Shown: positions 15,361 to 22,796 of the stretch, piece by piece
Layout of the letters: each line of letters begins with the position of its first letter
Position numbering within the stretch: the first letter of the stretch is position 1
Program-made: the position numbers and the translations under genes
Source: Clostridiales bacterium
Lineage (GTDB): Bacteria > Bacillota > Clostridia > Oscillospirales > Oscillospiraceae
Reading direction: 5' to 3'
DNA: 42,205 nt
NCBI GenBank assembly: GCA_019415645.1
Contig: DXYV01000022.1
Location: 1 to 42,205 of the forward strand
The notes under the pieces: model-generated
Database searches by the model: none
What the model was told of the DNA's origin: nothing
What the model saw: only the letters and a program-made list of their open reading frames with translations

Positions 15361-17307
15361 GTGCCCACTCAATATTATAAAGACGCGCTGCGGTTGGGGC
15401 AGAAAGAACGGCGCAACTGCATCACGCACGACCAGTACCCTTACCTTCCGGTGTTGGACAATTTTATTCCGGTGGAACGCTCTGCCAACGGGACCGATCT
15501 GGGCCTGACCCAGGTGCCTGCGGAATTTATCGTGGGCACCAAGTCCGCCATGCGCACCATCGCCTTTGCCCGGAATTTCATGCCCCTGCTGCCGGAGACC
15601 ACAGAGTTTGCCGAAAAGTGGATGCGGCTGTGCCGCTCCCATCTGGAGGAGGGGATCCGGGAACCGGTCCTGCTCTACGAATATATGAACCGCTACTATG
15701 TGGCGGAGGGCAACAAACGGGTCAGCGTGCTCAAATATTTCGGCACAGAGACCATCCCTGCGCAGGTGATTCGAATCCTGCCCGAACACACCGGCGATCC
15801 GGACATAGAGCTCTACTATGAGTTCGTGGAGTTCAGCAAGTGCAGCGGGGTCAACTTCATTGAATTTAGCAAACCGGGCGGATACGCCGAGCTGCAGCGG
15901 CTGATGGGAAAGGGGCCGGACGGCGCGTGGACGGAGGATGAGCGGCGGCGCTTCTCCGCGATCTATTACCAGTTCCGGAGCGCCTACCAGGCCCACGGCG
16001 GCAAGCGTCTGTCCACGACGGTGGGCGACGCCATGCTGGCCTGCATCCGGGTCTATGGCTATCAGGCGCTGCAGTCGAAAAGCGACCAGGAAATGAAGGC
16101 GTCCATGGAAAAGGTGTGGGAGGAGATCATCCTTCAGCAGGAAAAGCAGCCCATCGCCCTCAATCTGGCGCCGGAAGAAAAAAAGAAGCCCGGCCTGCTG
16201 TCCATGGTGCTGCCCGGCGGAGGCCCCAAGGAGCTGAAGGTGGCCTTTCTCAACGACAAATCCCCGGATACCTCCGGCTGGACCCTGTCCCATGAGCTGG
16301 GCCGACTCCATGTCCAGCGGGTCTTTCGGGGGCAGATCGTGACCACCGCATACCACAATGCGATGTCTGGCAATGTGGAGGATGTGATCGAACAGGCCAT
16401 CCGCGACGGTAATACCGTGCTGTTCACCACCTCCTCCCGGATGCTGCCGGGGAGCCTGCGCATGGCGGTGGAGCACCCTGAGGTCATCATTCAGAACTGC
16501 TCGCTGAACAAGTCCCACCGCTATATCCGCACCTACTATGTCCGCCTGTACGAGGTGAAGTTCATCATCGGCGCCATCGCGGGTTCCCTGTCCCGGGACG
16601 GCCAGCTGGGCTATATCTGCAATTATCCCATCTATGGGCAGATCGCCGGAATCAACGCCTTCGCTCTGGGGGCGAAGATGGTAAACCCCCGGGCGACGGT
16701 CTATCTGGAGTGGTCCTCTGTGGACGGCATGGAGGAGGCCAAGCGGCGGCTGATGGAGCGGAAGATCGACCTGATCTCGCTGCAGGATATGATCAGCGTG
16801 GACCCGGGCGGCTTCTCCTATGGACTGGCGCAGGTGACGGAGGAAGGGGCGGTCAATCTGGCCATGCCGGTCCTGCGGTGGGGAATCTATTACGAGACGA
16901 TTCTCCGGCAGATTCTCAACGGCACCTTCCAGACGGAATATACCGAGAGCCGGAAGGCCCTGAACTACTATTGGGGCCTGACCGCCGGCGTGGTGGACCT
17001 GCGCTGCTCCGGCCGCCTGCCCGAGAGTACGCGGAAAATGGCGGATTTTCTCCGACGGAGCATTTGCAGCGGAATCTGTGAACCCTTCAGCGGACCGATC
17101 TACACGCAGAATGGTTGGACGATCAACGGGGAGAATAACAACAGCCTGTCCCCGGAACAGATTGTCAACATGGACTGGCTGGCAGAAAATGTAGTAGGTT
17201 CGCTGCCCCGTTACGATCAGCTTTCCGAGGTGGGGAAGGCCACCGTGGATATGGTGGGCGTGGACCCATCGAAAGATAAGAGCGGCGGAATACACAGACA
17301 GACATAG
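15361..17307 (+). CDS. ParB-like plus BMP-type ligand-binding protein, cytoplasmic
   Basis: A 648-residue protein with two parts. Residues of about 30-135 resemble a ParB/sulfiredoxin-like fold (PVLLYEYMNRYYVAEGNKRV, where the EGNKR motif is the ParB-like core). From about 280 onward there is a BMP/Med-type periplasmic-binding fold (KVAFLNDKSPDTSGWTLSHE, ... LGYICNYPIYGQIAGINAFA), as in nucleoside-binding lipoproteins. There is no signal peptide or lipobox, so it should stay in the cytoplasm, unlike classical BmpA. It may be a ligand sensor or regulator rather than a transporter subunit. GTG 15361 has AAGGAG eight bases upstream. It is followed by the metallophosphoesterase after 27 bp, so they form an operon. 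Confidence 0.7.
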   Translation: MPTQYYKDALRLGQKERRNCITHDQYPYLPVLDNFIPVERSANGTDLGLTQVPAEFIVGTKSAMRTIAFARNFMPLLPETTEFAEKWMRLCRSHLEEGIREPVLLYEYMNRYYVAEGNKRVSVLKYFGTETIPAQVIRILPEHTGDPDIELYYEFVEFSKCSGVNFIEFSKPGGYAELQRLMGKGPDGAWTEDERRRFSAIYYQFRSAYQAHGGKRLSTTVGDAMLACIRVYGYQALQSKSDQEMKASMEKVWEEIILQQEKQPIALNLAPEEKKKPGLLSMVLPGGGPKELKVAFLNDKSPDTSGWTLSHELGRLHVQRVFRGQIVTTAYHNAMSGNVEDVIEQAIRDGNTVLFTTSSRMLPGSLRMAVEHPEVIIQNCSLNKSHRYIRTYYVRLYEVKFIIGAIAGSLSRDGQLGYICNYPIYGQIAGINAFALGAKMVNPRATVYLEWSSVDGMEEAKRRLMERKIDLISLQDMISVDPGGFSYGLAQVTEEGAVNLAMPVLRWGIYYETILRQILNGTFQTEYTESRKALNYYWGLTAGVVDLRCSGRLPESTRKMADFLRRSICSGICEPFSGPIYTQNGWTINGENNNSLSPEQIVNMDWLAENVVGSLPRYDQLSEVGKATVDMVGVDPSKDKSGGIHRQT

Positions 17308-17334
17308 GGCCATCCCGGGAAGCGAGGGGTTGAA

Positions 17335-17925
17335 ATAAAGATCTTAGCGGTATCCGATCTGATCGTAAAGGAATATTATGACTACTATACGCCGGGCAGG
17401 CTGGCCCAATTTGACTTGATTCTGGCCTGCGGCGATTTGAAACGTTACTACCTGGAATTCCTGGTGACCATGGCGCGCTGTCCGCTGCTGTATGTCCGCG
17501 GAAATCATGACGACGCCCTGGAGTTTGAGCCGCCGGAGGGCTGCGTGTGCATCGAGGACCGAATCTACAACTATCAGGGCATTCGAATCCTGGGCCTGGG
17601 GGGCTCCTACCGCTACCGGGCGGGAAACAACATGTACACAGAGGCCCAGATGAAGCGCAGAATCCTCCTGCAAAAGCCCAGAATCTGGAGGAACGGGGGA
17701 ATCGATATTCTGGTGACCCATGCCCCAGCCCGCCATATCAACGATTTTGACACTGTGACCCACCGGGGGTTCCAGTGCTTTGTGCGGCTGCTGGACCAGT
17801 ACCATCCGAAATATTTTGTGCATGGCCACATCCACAAAAATTACGGCCTTGAGATTCCGGAGCGGACGGTCTATCACGATACCACGGTGATCAACGCCAG
17901 CGGGCAGTGCGTGTTCGACTATTGA
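17335..17925 (+). CDS. Metallophosphoesterase, apparent AUA start
   Basis: A 196-residue calcineurin-like phosphoesterase of the clostridial KILAVSD family. Motifs: KILAVSD at the N-terminus, CGDL (metal), RGNHDD (metal and general acid), THAP and HGHIH (metals). The canonical first metal site D-x-H is reduced here to SDL, as in other members of this family. The frame has no ATG, GTG or TTG between the preceding in-frame stop (17305-17307) and TTG 17416, which would remove the first metal motif. ATA 17335 gives IKILAVSD and lies five bases after GAGGGG, so AUA initiation is the simplest reading; a sequencing error is the other. Its substrate is unknown. It lies 27 bp after the BMP gene and 49 bp before the pseudouridine synthase. 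Confidence 0.8.
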   Translation: MKILAVSDLIVKEYYDYYTPGRLAQFDLILACGDLKRYYLEFLVTMARCPLLYVRGNHDDALEFEPPEGCVCIEDRIYNYQGIRILGLGGSYRYRAGNNMYTEAQMKRRILLQKPRIWRNGGIDILVTHAPARHINDFDTVTHRGFQCFVRLLDQYHPKYFVHGHIHKNYGLEIPERTVYHDTTVINASGQCVFDY

Positions 17926-17974
17926 CATGGCCTGGACGCAGGCTGGTAAGCCAGAGGGGAGAGGAGGAGGCGCG

Positions 17975-18697
17975 ATGTCCGTGCCCCCCGAACAAATTCC
18001 AATTCTTTATCAGGACAACCGAATTTTGATCTGCCAGAAGCCGCCGGGGGTAGTGTCTGTGGACCAGCCCGGGGGACTGCCGGACCTGCTCCGCACCCAG
18101 CTGGGGGGCGGGAAGCTGTGCCTGCGGACGGTCCACCGGCTGGACCAGCCGGTGGGCGGCGTTATGGTGCTGGCCCGCTCCAGGCAGGCCGCAAGGCTGC
18201 TGTCTCAGCAGGTGGAGGAGCGCCGCTTCCAGAAGGCCTACCTGGCGGCCCTGTCCGGCGCGCCGGAGGAAGAGACCGGGACCCTGCGCGATTGGCTGGG
18301 GTATGATAAGCGCACCCGCCGGGCCTATACCGCGGCGGAGCCCGGGCCGGAGGTCCGGGAGGCGGTCCTGCAGTACCGGGTCCTGGAGCGCTGCGGAGAG
18401 ATGACACTGGCGGCAGTCCGGCTGAAAACCGGGCGCACGCACCAGATTCGCGCGCAGTTTGCCGTCCGGGGCCTGCCTCTTGCCGGGGACCGGAAGTATG
18501 GCGCGCCTGCGTGGGAGGAGGCCGGAATCGGTCTCTGGTCCTACCGGCTGGCGTTTGACCATCCACAGACCGGCGAACCGGTGGCGTTCTCTGCCCCGCC
18601 GCCGAAGCAGGCGCCCTGGGTGCGCTTTTCGTGCTGCGTATCGCCTGGGCCCTCTGTATTGGCGGAGGTAGGCACGCCGGAATTTTGGACGGAATAA
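17975..18697 (+). CDS. RluA-family pseudouridine synthase
   Basis: A 240-residue RNA pseudouridine synthase of the RluA family, which converts uridine to pseudouridine in rRNA or tRNA. The catalytic motif VHRLDQPVGGVMVLARS (catalytic Asp in HRLD) is about residues 47-63. GRTHQIRAQFA near residue 155 is the conserved RNA-binding strand, and LAGDRKYG follows. It has no S4 domain at the N-terminus, so it is the short form, and the exact RNA target is unknown. ATG 17975 has GAGGAGG five bases upstream; an in-frame ATG at 17927 immediately after the phosphoesterase stop lacks a comparable site. Confidence 0.9.
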   Translation: MSVPPEQIPILYQDNRILICQKPPGVVSVDQPGGLPDLLRTQLGGGKLCLRTVHRLDQPVGGVMVLARSRQAARLLSQQVEERRFQKAYLAALSGAPEEETGTLRDWLGYDKRTRRAYTAAEPGPEVREAVLQYRVLERCGEMTLAAVRLKTGRTHQIRAQFAVRGLPLAGDRKYGAPAWEEAGIGLWSYRLAFDHPQTGEPVAFSAPPPKQAPWVRFSCCVSPGPSVLAEVGTPEFWTE

Positions 18698-18722
18698 CTG
18701 TGAAAGTAGAAGAAAGAAAACT

Positions 18723-18758
18723 GCCCCGGACGCCGCTTTTCAGCGCGGCGTCCGGGGC
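18723..18758 (-). terminator. Intrinsic terminator for HxlR gene
   Basis: A 14-bp GC stem (18723-18736 with 18745-18758). Read on the minus strand it is followed by TTTTCTTTCTTC, so it ends the minus-strand regulator transcript. It may also stop the plus-strand pseudouridine synthase transcript less efficiently. Confidence 0.8.
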
Positions 18759-18800
18759 GGTGTTTGTGCGGAACGATCTTGACTATGGGAGCGAAGGCGG

Positions 18801-19133
18801 TCACAGCCGGTTCTGGTCGCCCCACTCGCACAGAGCATCCAAAATGGGAATCAGCGACTTGCCGCGCTCGGTCAGGCTGTATTCGACCTTGGGCGGAATC
18901 TGGGGGTATTCCTCCCGGTGGATCAGCTGATCCGCTTCCAGCTCCTTCAGGGTGGCGCTGAGGGTTTTGTAGGAGATGGTCCCGATGTACTTTTTCATCT
19001 CATTGAAGCGGACCACGCCGAATTCCATCAGGGTATAGAGAATCGTCATTTTATATTTTCCATTGATCAGCGACAGGGTATAGCTAAAGCCGGTCGTTTC
19101 CAGACACTCGTTGGAGATGCAGCGCTTGCCCAT
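18801..19133 (-). CDS. HxlR-family transcriptional regulator
   Basis: A 110-residue winged-helix repressor or activator of the HxlR family. An early Cys (NECLETTG) is followed by the DNA-binding core (GKYKMTILYTLMEFGVVRFN, ISYKTLSATLKELEADQLIH), the wing (YPQIPPKVEYSLTERG) and a C-terminal dimer helix. HxlR proteins often sense aldehydes, oxidants or quinones through the Cys. It is divergent from the flavin reductase gene across a 129-bp spacer with an operator-like palindrome, so it very likely controls that gene and itself. The inducer is unknown. Confidence 0.9.
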   Translation of the reverse strand: MGKRCISNECLETTGFSYTLSLINGKYKMTILYTLMEFGVVRFNEMKKYIGTISYKTLSATLKELEADQLIHREEYPQIPPKVEYSLTERGKSLIPILDALCEWGDQNRL

Positions 19134-19150
19134 GGTACACTTTCCTTCCG

Positions 19151-19181
19151 GTAAGTATTACACCTTAATGTGCGTACTTGC
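19151..19181. promoter_or_regulatory. HxlR-type operator between regulator and flavin reductase
   Basis: GTAAGTA (19151-19157) and TACTTGC (19175-19181) are inverted half-sites around an AT-rich centre. The GTAAGTA/TACTTAC half-site resembles sites bound by HxlR/YodB-type proteins. It lies between the divergent starts. TTGCTT (19179-19184) and ATGATG (from 19202) form a plausible, weaker plus-strand promoter overlapping it. Confidence 0.55.
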
Positions 19182-19262
19182 TTTTTTCTGCATTTCTATT
19201 ATGATGATAGCAGAACGAAGGCCGAATGTCAATTCGGCGCACTTGGAAAGGAGAACGAAGTT

Positions 19263-19835
19263 ATGACAAAGGATTTTGGAGTGAAACCCTATCTGTTTCC
19301 CATGCCGACCTATATGATCGGCACCTACAACGAGGATGATACGGTGGACGTCATGATGATGGCGTGGGGCGGCATCTGCGCGGAAGACATGGTCGCGCTG
19401 AATCTGGAAGCCGAGCACAAAACCGTAATCAATCTGGAGAAGCGGAACGCCTTTACCCTTGCGGTACCGGGGGTAGACACCCTGAAGGAATCCGATTTTC
19501 TGGGGATCGCCAGCGCCAATCAAATGGCGGATAAGTTTGCGCGCACCGGACTGCACGCCGTGAAAAGCCAGCGAGTGGACGCGCCGGTCATACTCGAGTA
19601 CCCGCTGACCCTGGAGTGCGAGGTAGTGGAAATGCAGACGCAGCCCTATGGCCTGCGCGTCCTGGGGAAGATCGTCAATGTAATCGCGGATGAGAAGGTG
19701 CTGGACGATGCGGGGAAGATCGACGCCGGGAAGCTGGGCGCCTTTGCCTTCGACCAGATGCAGCATGGATATTACGCGGTCGGGGAAAAGGTCGGCCAGG
19801 CGTGGCACAGCGGCGCGGACTGGATGAAAAAGTGA
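19263..19835 (+). CDS. Flavin reductase-like FMN-binding protein
   Basis: A 190-residue flavin reductase domain protein. These bind FMN in a split-barrel and reduce flavin with NAD(P)H or act as flavin carriers. Family features: the N-terminal PMPTYMIGTYNEDDTVDVMM, a middle SANQMADKFARTGL turn, and the hydrophobic strand VILEYPLTLECEVV. In anaerobes the physiological partner is often unknown. ATG 19263 is preceded by GGAAAGGAGAACGAAGTT. Divergence from an HxlR gene with a shared operator suggests induction by a redox or electrophile signal. It appears to be a single-gene transcript ending at the GC hairpin just downstream. Confidence 0.85.
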   Translation: MTKDFGVKPYLFPMPTYMIGTYNEDDTVDVMMMAWGGICAEDMVALNLEAEHKTVINLEKRNAFTLAVPGVDTLKESDFLGIASANQMADKFARTGLHAVKSQRVDAPVILEYPLTLECEVVEMQTQPYGLRVLGKIVNVIADEKVLDDAGKIDAGKLGAFAFDQMQHGYYAVGEKVGQAWHSGADWMKK

Positions 19836-19852
19836 CCTGGCTGCGGGAACAG

Positions 19853-19895
19853 AAACCAAAGCGGGGCGGCCCGGCGGGCCGCCCCGCTCTGGTTT
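19853..19895 (+). terminator. GC hairpin after flavin reductase
   Basis: AGCGGGGCGGCCC (19860-19872) pairs with GGGCCGCCCCGCT (19876-19888), with outer AACC/GGTT pairing. The T-run is short (TTT after CTGG), so termination is likely but not textbook. Confidence 0.6.
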
Positions 19896-19918
19896 GGGCA
19901 GGGGGCCGGTGAAAACAT

Positions 19919-19947
19919 TTGCTGTTGTGCGGAAACTGTGGTATGAT
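19919..19947 (+). promoter_or_regulatory. Promoter for the cobalamin operon
   Basis: TTGCTG (19919-19924), 17-bp spacer, TATGAT (19942-19947). The predicted start near 19954 gives a leader of about 117 bases before cobT that contains a clear stem structure. Confidence 0.75.
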
Positions 19948-19979
19948 AGCGGAAAATACCGCATTGGGTGTGGAAGGTT

Positions 19980-20036
19980 GGAGAGCCGGGCGGTGCGGCG
20001 CCAGAACCGCCACAGCCAAACGGGCCGCAGGCTCTC
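19980..20036 (+). ncRNA. Structured leader RNA upstream of cobT, class not recognised
   Basis: GAGAGCC (19981-19987) pairs with GGCTCTC (20030-20036), enclosing GGCGGT (19989-19994) paired with ACCGCC (20006-20011) and an unpaired ACAGCCAAACGGGCCGCA-type strand. The element lies between the promoter and the cobT ribosome binding site. It lacks the GGUGAAAAUCC and GCCACUG features of cobalamin riboswitches, so if it is a riboswitch it is a divergent or different class. The pairing is seen in sequence; a regulatory role is inferred from its place. Confidence 0.5.
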
Positions 20037-20070
20037 TCCCGTGGCCGGAACGGACCAAGGAGGCAGAACT

Positions 20071-21129
20071 ATGACACTGGAAGCATTGCTGGCCGCCATC
20101 CCGGCGGCGGATCAGACGGCCCGCGCCCAGGCGGAGGTCCGCTGGGATTCCATCGCCAAGCCCCTGCACGCGCTGGGCCTGCTGGAGGACGCGGTGGTAC
20201 GCATGGCGGGGATCACCGGCACCCCGGATGTGACGCTGGGGAAAAAGGCCGTGGTGGTGATGTGCGCCGACAACGGCGTGGTGGAGGAGGGCGTGACCCA
20301 GACCGGCCAGGAGGTCACGGCCATCGTGGCGGAGAACATGACCACCGGAGATACCTCGGTGTGCCGGATGGCCGCCGTAGCGGGGGCGGAGGTCATCCCC
20401 GTGGATATGGGCTGCTGCCGGCCGCTGAACGATAAGGTGCTGGACCGCTGCGTGCGGCGGGGCGGCACCCGCAACATGACCCGGGAACCGGCCATGACCC
20501 GGGAGGAGTGCCTCCAGGCCATTCTGGCGGGCGCGGAGCTGGTCTTTGGCCTGAAGGAAAAGGGCTACGGCCTTTTGGCTACCGGGGAAATGGGCATCGG
20601 CAACACCACCACCTCCTCGGCGGTGGTGTCGGTGCTGCTGGACCGCCCGGTGGAGGAAGTGACCGGCCGCGGCGCGGGCCTGTCCTCGGAGGGGTTGGAG
20701 CGCAAGATCTCCGCGATTCGGCGGGCCGCGGCCCTGAATCAGCCTGATCCGGCGGACCCCATCGACGTGCTGGCCAAGGTGGGCGGCCTGGACCTGGCGG
20801 GACTGGTGGGCGTGTTTCTGGGAAGCGCGGCCTGCCGGATTCCGGTGCTGGTGGACGGCTTTATCTCCGCGGCCGCCGCGCTGCTGGCGGTGCGGCTGTG
20901 TCCCAGGGCGGAATACGCCCTGCTGGCCAGCCATGTCTCCAAGGAGCCCGCGGCCCGGATGGTGCTGGAGGCCCTGGGCCTGCGTCCCTTCCTCCAGGCG
21001 GAGATGTGCCTGGGCGAAGGCACTGGCGCCGTGGCGGTCATGCCGCTGCTGGAGATGGCACTGGCGGTGTACCGCGGCATGACCACCTTTGAAGAGACCA
21101 ACATCGAGGCCTATGTGCCCCAGGACTGA
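20071..21129 (+). CDS. cobT: Nicotinate-nucleotide--dimethylbenzimidazole phosphoribosyltransferase
   Basis: CobT moves the phosphoribosyl group of nicotinate mononucleotide to the lower-ligand base (dimethylbenzimidazole or a similar base), giving alpha-ribazole phosphate for the cobalamin nucleotide loop. The 352-residue length is typical. Signatures: LGKKAVVVMCADNGVVEEGV, the ATGEMGIGNTT loop, and LGEGTGAV near the C-terminus with the catalytic glutamate. ATG 20071 has AAGGAGG with about seven bases spacing. It is the first gene of a tight operon with cobU, cobS, a cobU-like gene and cobC. Together these finish cobalamin from adenosylcobinamide. The corrin-ring genes are not in the window. 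Confidence 0.95.
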   Translation: MTLEALLAAIPAADQTARAQAEVRWDSIAKPLHALGLLEDAVVRMAGITGTPDVTLGKKAVVVMCADNGVVEEGVTQTGQEVTAIVAENMTTGDTSVCRMAAVAGAEVIPVDMGCCRPLNDKVLDRCVRRGGTRNMTREPAMTREECLQAILAGAELVFGLKEKGYGLLATGEMGIGNTTTSSAVVSVLLDRPVEEVTGRGAGLSSEGLERKISAIRRAAALNQPDPADPIDVLAKVGGLDLAGLVGVFLGSAACRIPVLVDGFISAAAALLAVRLCPRAEYALLASHVSKEPAARMVLEALGLRPFLQAEMCLGEGTGAVAVMPLLEMALAVYRGMTTFEETNIEAYVPQD

Positions 21130-21670
21130 GCGCGGAGCGGGACCGCGGGGCAGTCTGACTCTGATCTCCGGCGGCGCGGCCAGCGGAAAATCGGAGTACG
21201 CGGAGCAGACGGCGGTGGCGGCCGGCGGCCCCCGGTACTATCTGGCCACCATGCAGGTGTGGGATGAGGAGAGCCGCCGCCGGGTGGAGAAGCACCGGGC
21301 CATGCGGGCGGGCAAGGGCTTTGCCACGGTGGAGTGCCCGGAGAATCTGGCGGCGGTGGACCTCCCGGCGGGGAGCGTGGCGCTGCTGGAGTGCCTGTCC
21401 AACCTGACCGCCAACGAGTGCTTCGGCCCGCTGGGCTTTCCGGGAGCGGCGGAACGCATCCTGGCCGGGATGGAGCGGTTGCGCGGACAGACGGCTCATC
21501 TGATCGTGGTGACCAACGAGCTGTTCAGCGACGGCGGGGACTACGACCGGGATACGCTGCGCTACCTGGAGGTGCTGGCCGGCCTGAACCGGGCGCTGGC
21601 CGCCCGGGCGGACCGGGTGGTGGAAGTGGTCTGCGGGATTCCGGTGGTGTGGAAGGGAGAAGCGCCGTGA
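21113..21670 (+). CDS. cobU: Bifunctional adenosylcobinamide kinase / guanylyltransferase
   Basis: CobU phosphorylates adenosylcobinamide and then transfers GMP to it, making AdoCbi-GDP for CobS. It is 185 residues, usual for the family. The P-loop is SGGAASGKSEYAE. The guanylation histidine lies in the EKHRAMR segment, and the late VVTNELFSDGGDY and CGIPVVWKG strands are conserved. ATG 21113 overlaps the end of cobT by 17 bases, giving likely translational coupling. A TTG at 21089 is in frame but less likely. Confidence 0.9.
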   Translation: MCPRTERGAGPRGSLTLISGGAASGKSEYAEQTAVAAGGPRYYLATMQVWDEESRRRVEKHRAMRAGKGFATVECPENLAAVDLPAGSVALLECLSNLTANECFGPLGFPGAAERILAGMERLRGQTAHLIVVTNELFSDGGDYDRDTLRYLEVLAGLNRALAARADRVVEVVCGIPVVWKGEAP

Positions 21671-22434
21671 AAAGTCTGATCATTGCCTTTGCCATGTACT
21701 CCAAGGTGCCCATGCCCCGGGTGGACTGGGAGCAAAAGGCCCTGTCCTGGGCGCTGTGCTGGTTCCCGCTGGTGGGCGGCGCCATCGGTCTGGCGCTGTG
21801 GGCCTGGATGAGGCTGGCAGGTTTTCTGGGCTTCGGCCGGCCGTTCTTCGCCGCCTTTGCCCTGCTGATTCCCATTGCGCTCAGCGGCGGAATCCATTTG
21901 GACGGCTTTTGCGATACCTGCGACGCCCTGGCCTCTCACCAGGACCGGGCGCGCAAGCTGGAGATTCTCAAGGACTCCCATACCGGGGCGTTTGCCATTT
22001 TTTGCTGCGGGCTCTACCTGCTGGTGTTTTTCGCAGGCTGGTGCGAGGTAGAGGTGTCCGGCAGGACCGCGTGGGTGCTGGCACTGGGGCCGGTCCTCTC
22101 CCGCAGTCTGTCCGGTCTGTTTGCCGTCACCCTGCCCAACGCCCGGGGGACCGGCCTGCTGGCCGCATTTACCGAGGCCATGGACGTCGCCCGGGCCAGG
22201 GTGGTGCTGACGCTCTGGACTGCGGCCTGTGCCGCGGCCATGGTGATCCTGGGCGGTGGAGCGGGCGGCATGGCGCTGCTGGGCGCGCTGGCGGCGTCCG
22301 GTTACTATATCCAGATGGCCCACCGGCAGTTTGGCGGCGTTACCGGCGATCTGGCGGGCTTCTTCCTCCAGCTGTGCGAGCTGGGGATGGTGCTGGCCGT
22401 GGCGGTGGGACAGAACATCGAGGTGTTGTTATGA
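21667..22434 (+). CDS. cobS: Adenosylcobinamide-GDP ribazoletransferase
   Basis: CobS joins AdoCbi-GDP with alpha-ribazole (or its phosphate) at the membrane to make cobalamin. The 255-residue protein has the family's multiple membrane segments and the motif GGIHLDGFCDTCDAL with its acidic metal-binding residues, followed by SHTGAFAIFCCGLYLL. The N-terminal FAMYSKVPMPR is also typical. It starts with GTG 21667, overlapping the cobU stop by four bases, with GGGAG upstream. Its TGA overlaps the ATG of the next gene, so the operon is translationally coupled throughout. Confidence 0.95.
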   Translation: MKSLIIAFAMYSKVPMPRVDWEQKALSWALCWFPLVGGAIGLALWAWMRLAGFLGFGRPFFAAFALLIPIALSGGIHLDGFCDTCDALASHQDRARKLEILKDSHTGAFAIFCCGLYLLVFFAGWCEVEVSGRTAWVLALGPVLSRSLSGLFAVTLPNARGTGLLAAFTEAMDVARARVVLTLWTAACAAAMVILGGGAGGMALLGALAASGYYIQMAHRQFGGVTGDLAGFFLQLCELGMVLAVAVGQNIEVLL

Positions 22435-22796
22435 CGCTGATCATCGGCGGACGGGGCCAGGGGAAGCTGGATTACGTCCGGGCTGCCTTCGGCGTGCCGG
22501 AGAAACAAATTGGGACCAGCCTGGGGGAGACCCGGGTGGTCTATGGCGTACAGGAGATCGTCCGAACCCTGCTGGAGCAGGGGGAGGACCCGACAGCGGC
22601 GGTCCTGGCCCATGCGGCGGCCCACCCAGAGACGATCTATCTCTGCGACGAGGTGGGGTGCGGCGTGGTGCCCGTGGACCCCGGACAGCGGGCCTGGCGG
22701 GAGGCTGTGGGGCGCTGCTGCGTGGCGCTGGCGGCGCGAGCGGACCGGGTAGAGCGCATCTTCTGCGGCCTGCCCATGGTGCTCAAGCCATGCTGA
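22431..22796 (+). CDS. Short CobU-like P-loop protein
   Basis: A 121-residue protein resembling a shortened CobU. It has a P-loop-like LIIGGRGQGKLDYVRAAFG, where Lys is kept but the following Ser/Thr is replaced by Leu, so ATP binding may be weak or different. The C-terminal part (CDEVGCGVVPVDPG, RADRVERIFCGLPMVLK) matches the end of CobU. The middle of CobU, with the guanylation histidine, is missing. It sits in the cobalamin operon with ATGA overlaps at both ends, so it is maintained for that pathway. It could be a kinase-like accessory or a non-catalytic partner of CobU. Similar short CobU-like genes occur in other clostridial cob operons, as far as I know. Confidence 0.7.
   Translation: MTLIIGGRGQGKLDYVRAAFGVPEKQIGTSLGETRVVYGVQEIVRTLLEQGEDPTAAVLAHAAAHPETIYLCDEVGCGVVPVDPGQRAWREAVGRCCVALAARADRVERIFCGLPMVLKPC

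Noticed and set aside
15211..17313. A 700-codon minus-strand frame opposite the ParB-like/BMP gene
   Set aside because: GC-driven mirror frame, rich in His, Arg and Gly, with no start signal. The plus-strand gene has promoter, ribosome binding site and recognisable domains.
19936..20070. Cobalamin riboswitch upstream of cobT
   Set aside because: Context invites it, but the conserved B12-riboswitch core (GGUGAAAAUCC and GCCACUG blocks) is not present after the promoter. Listed instead as a structured leader of unknown class.
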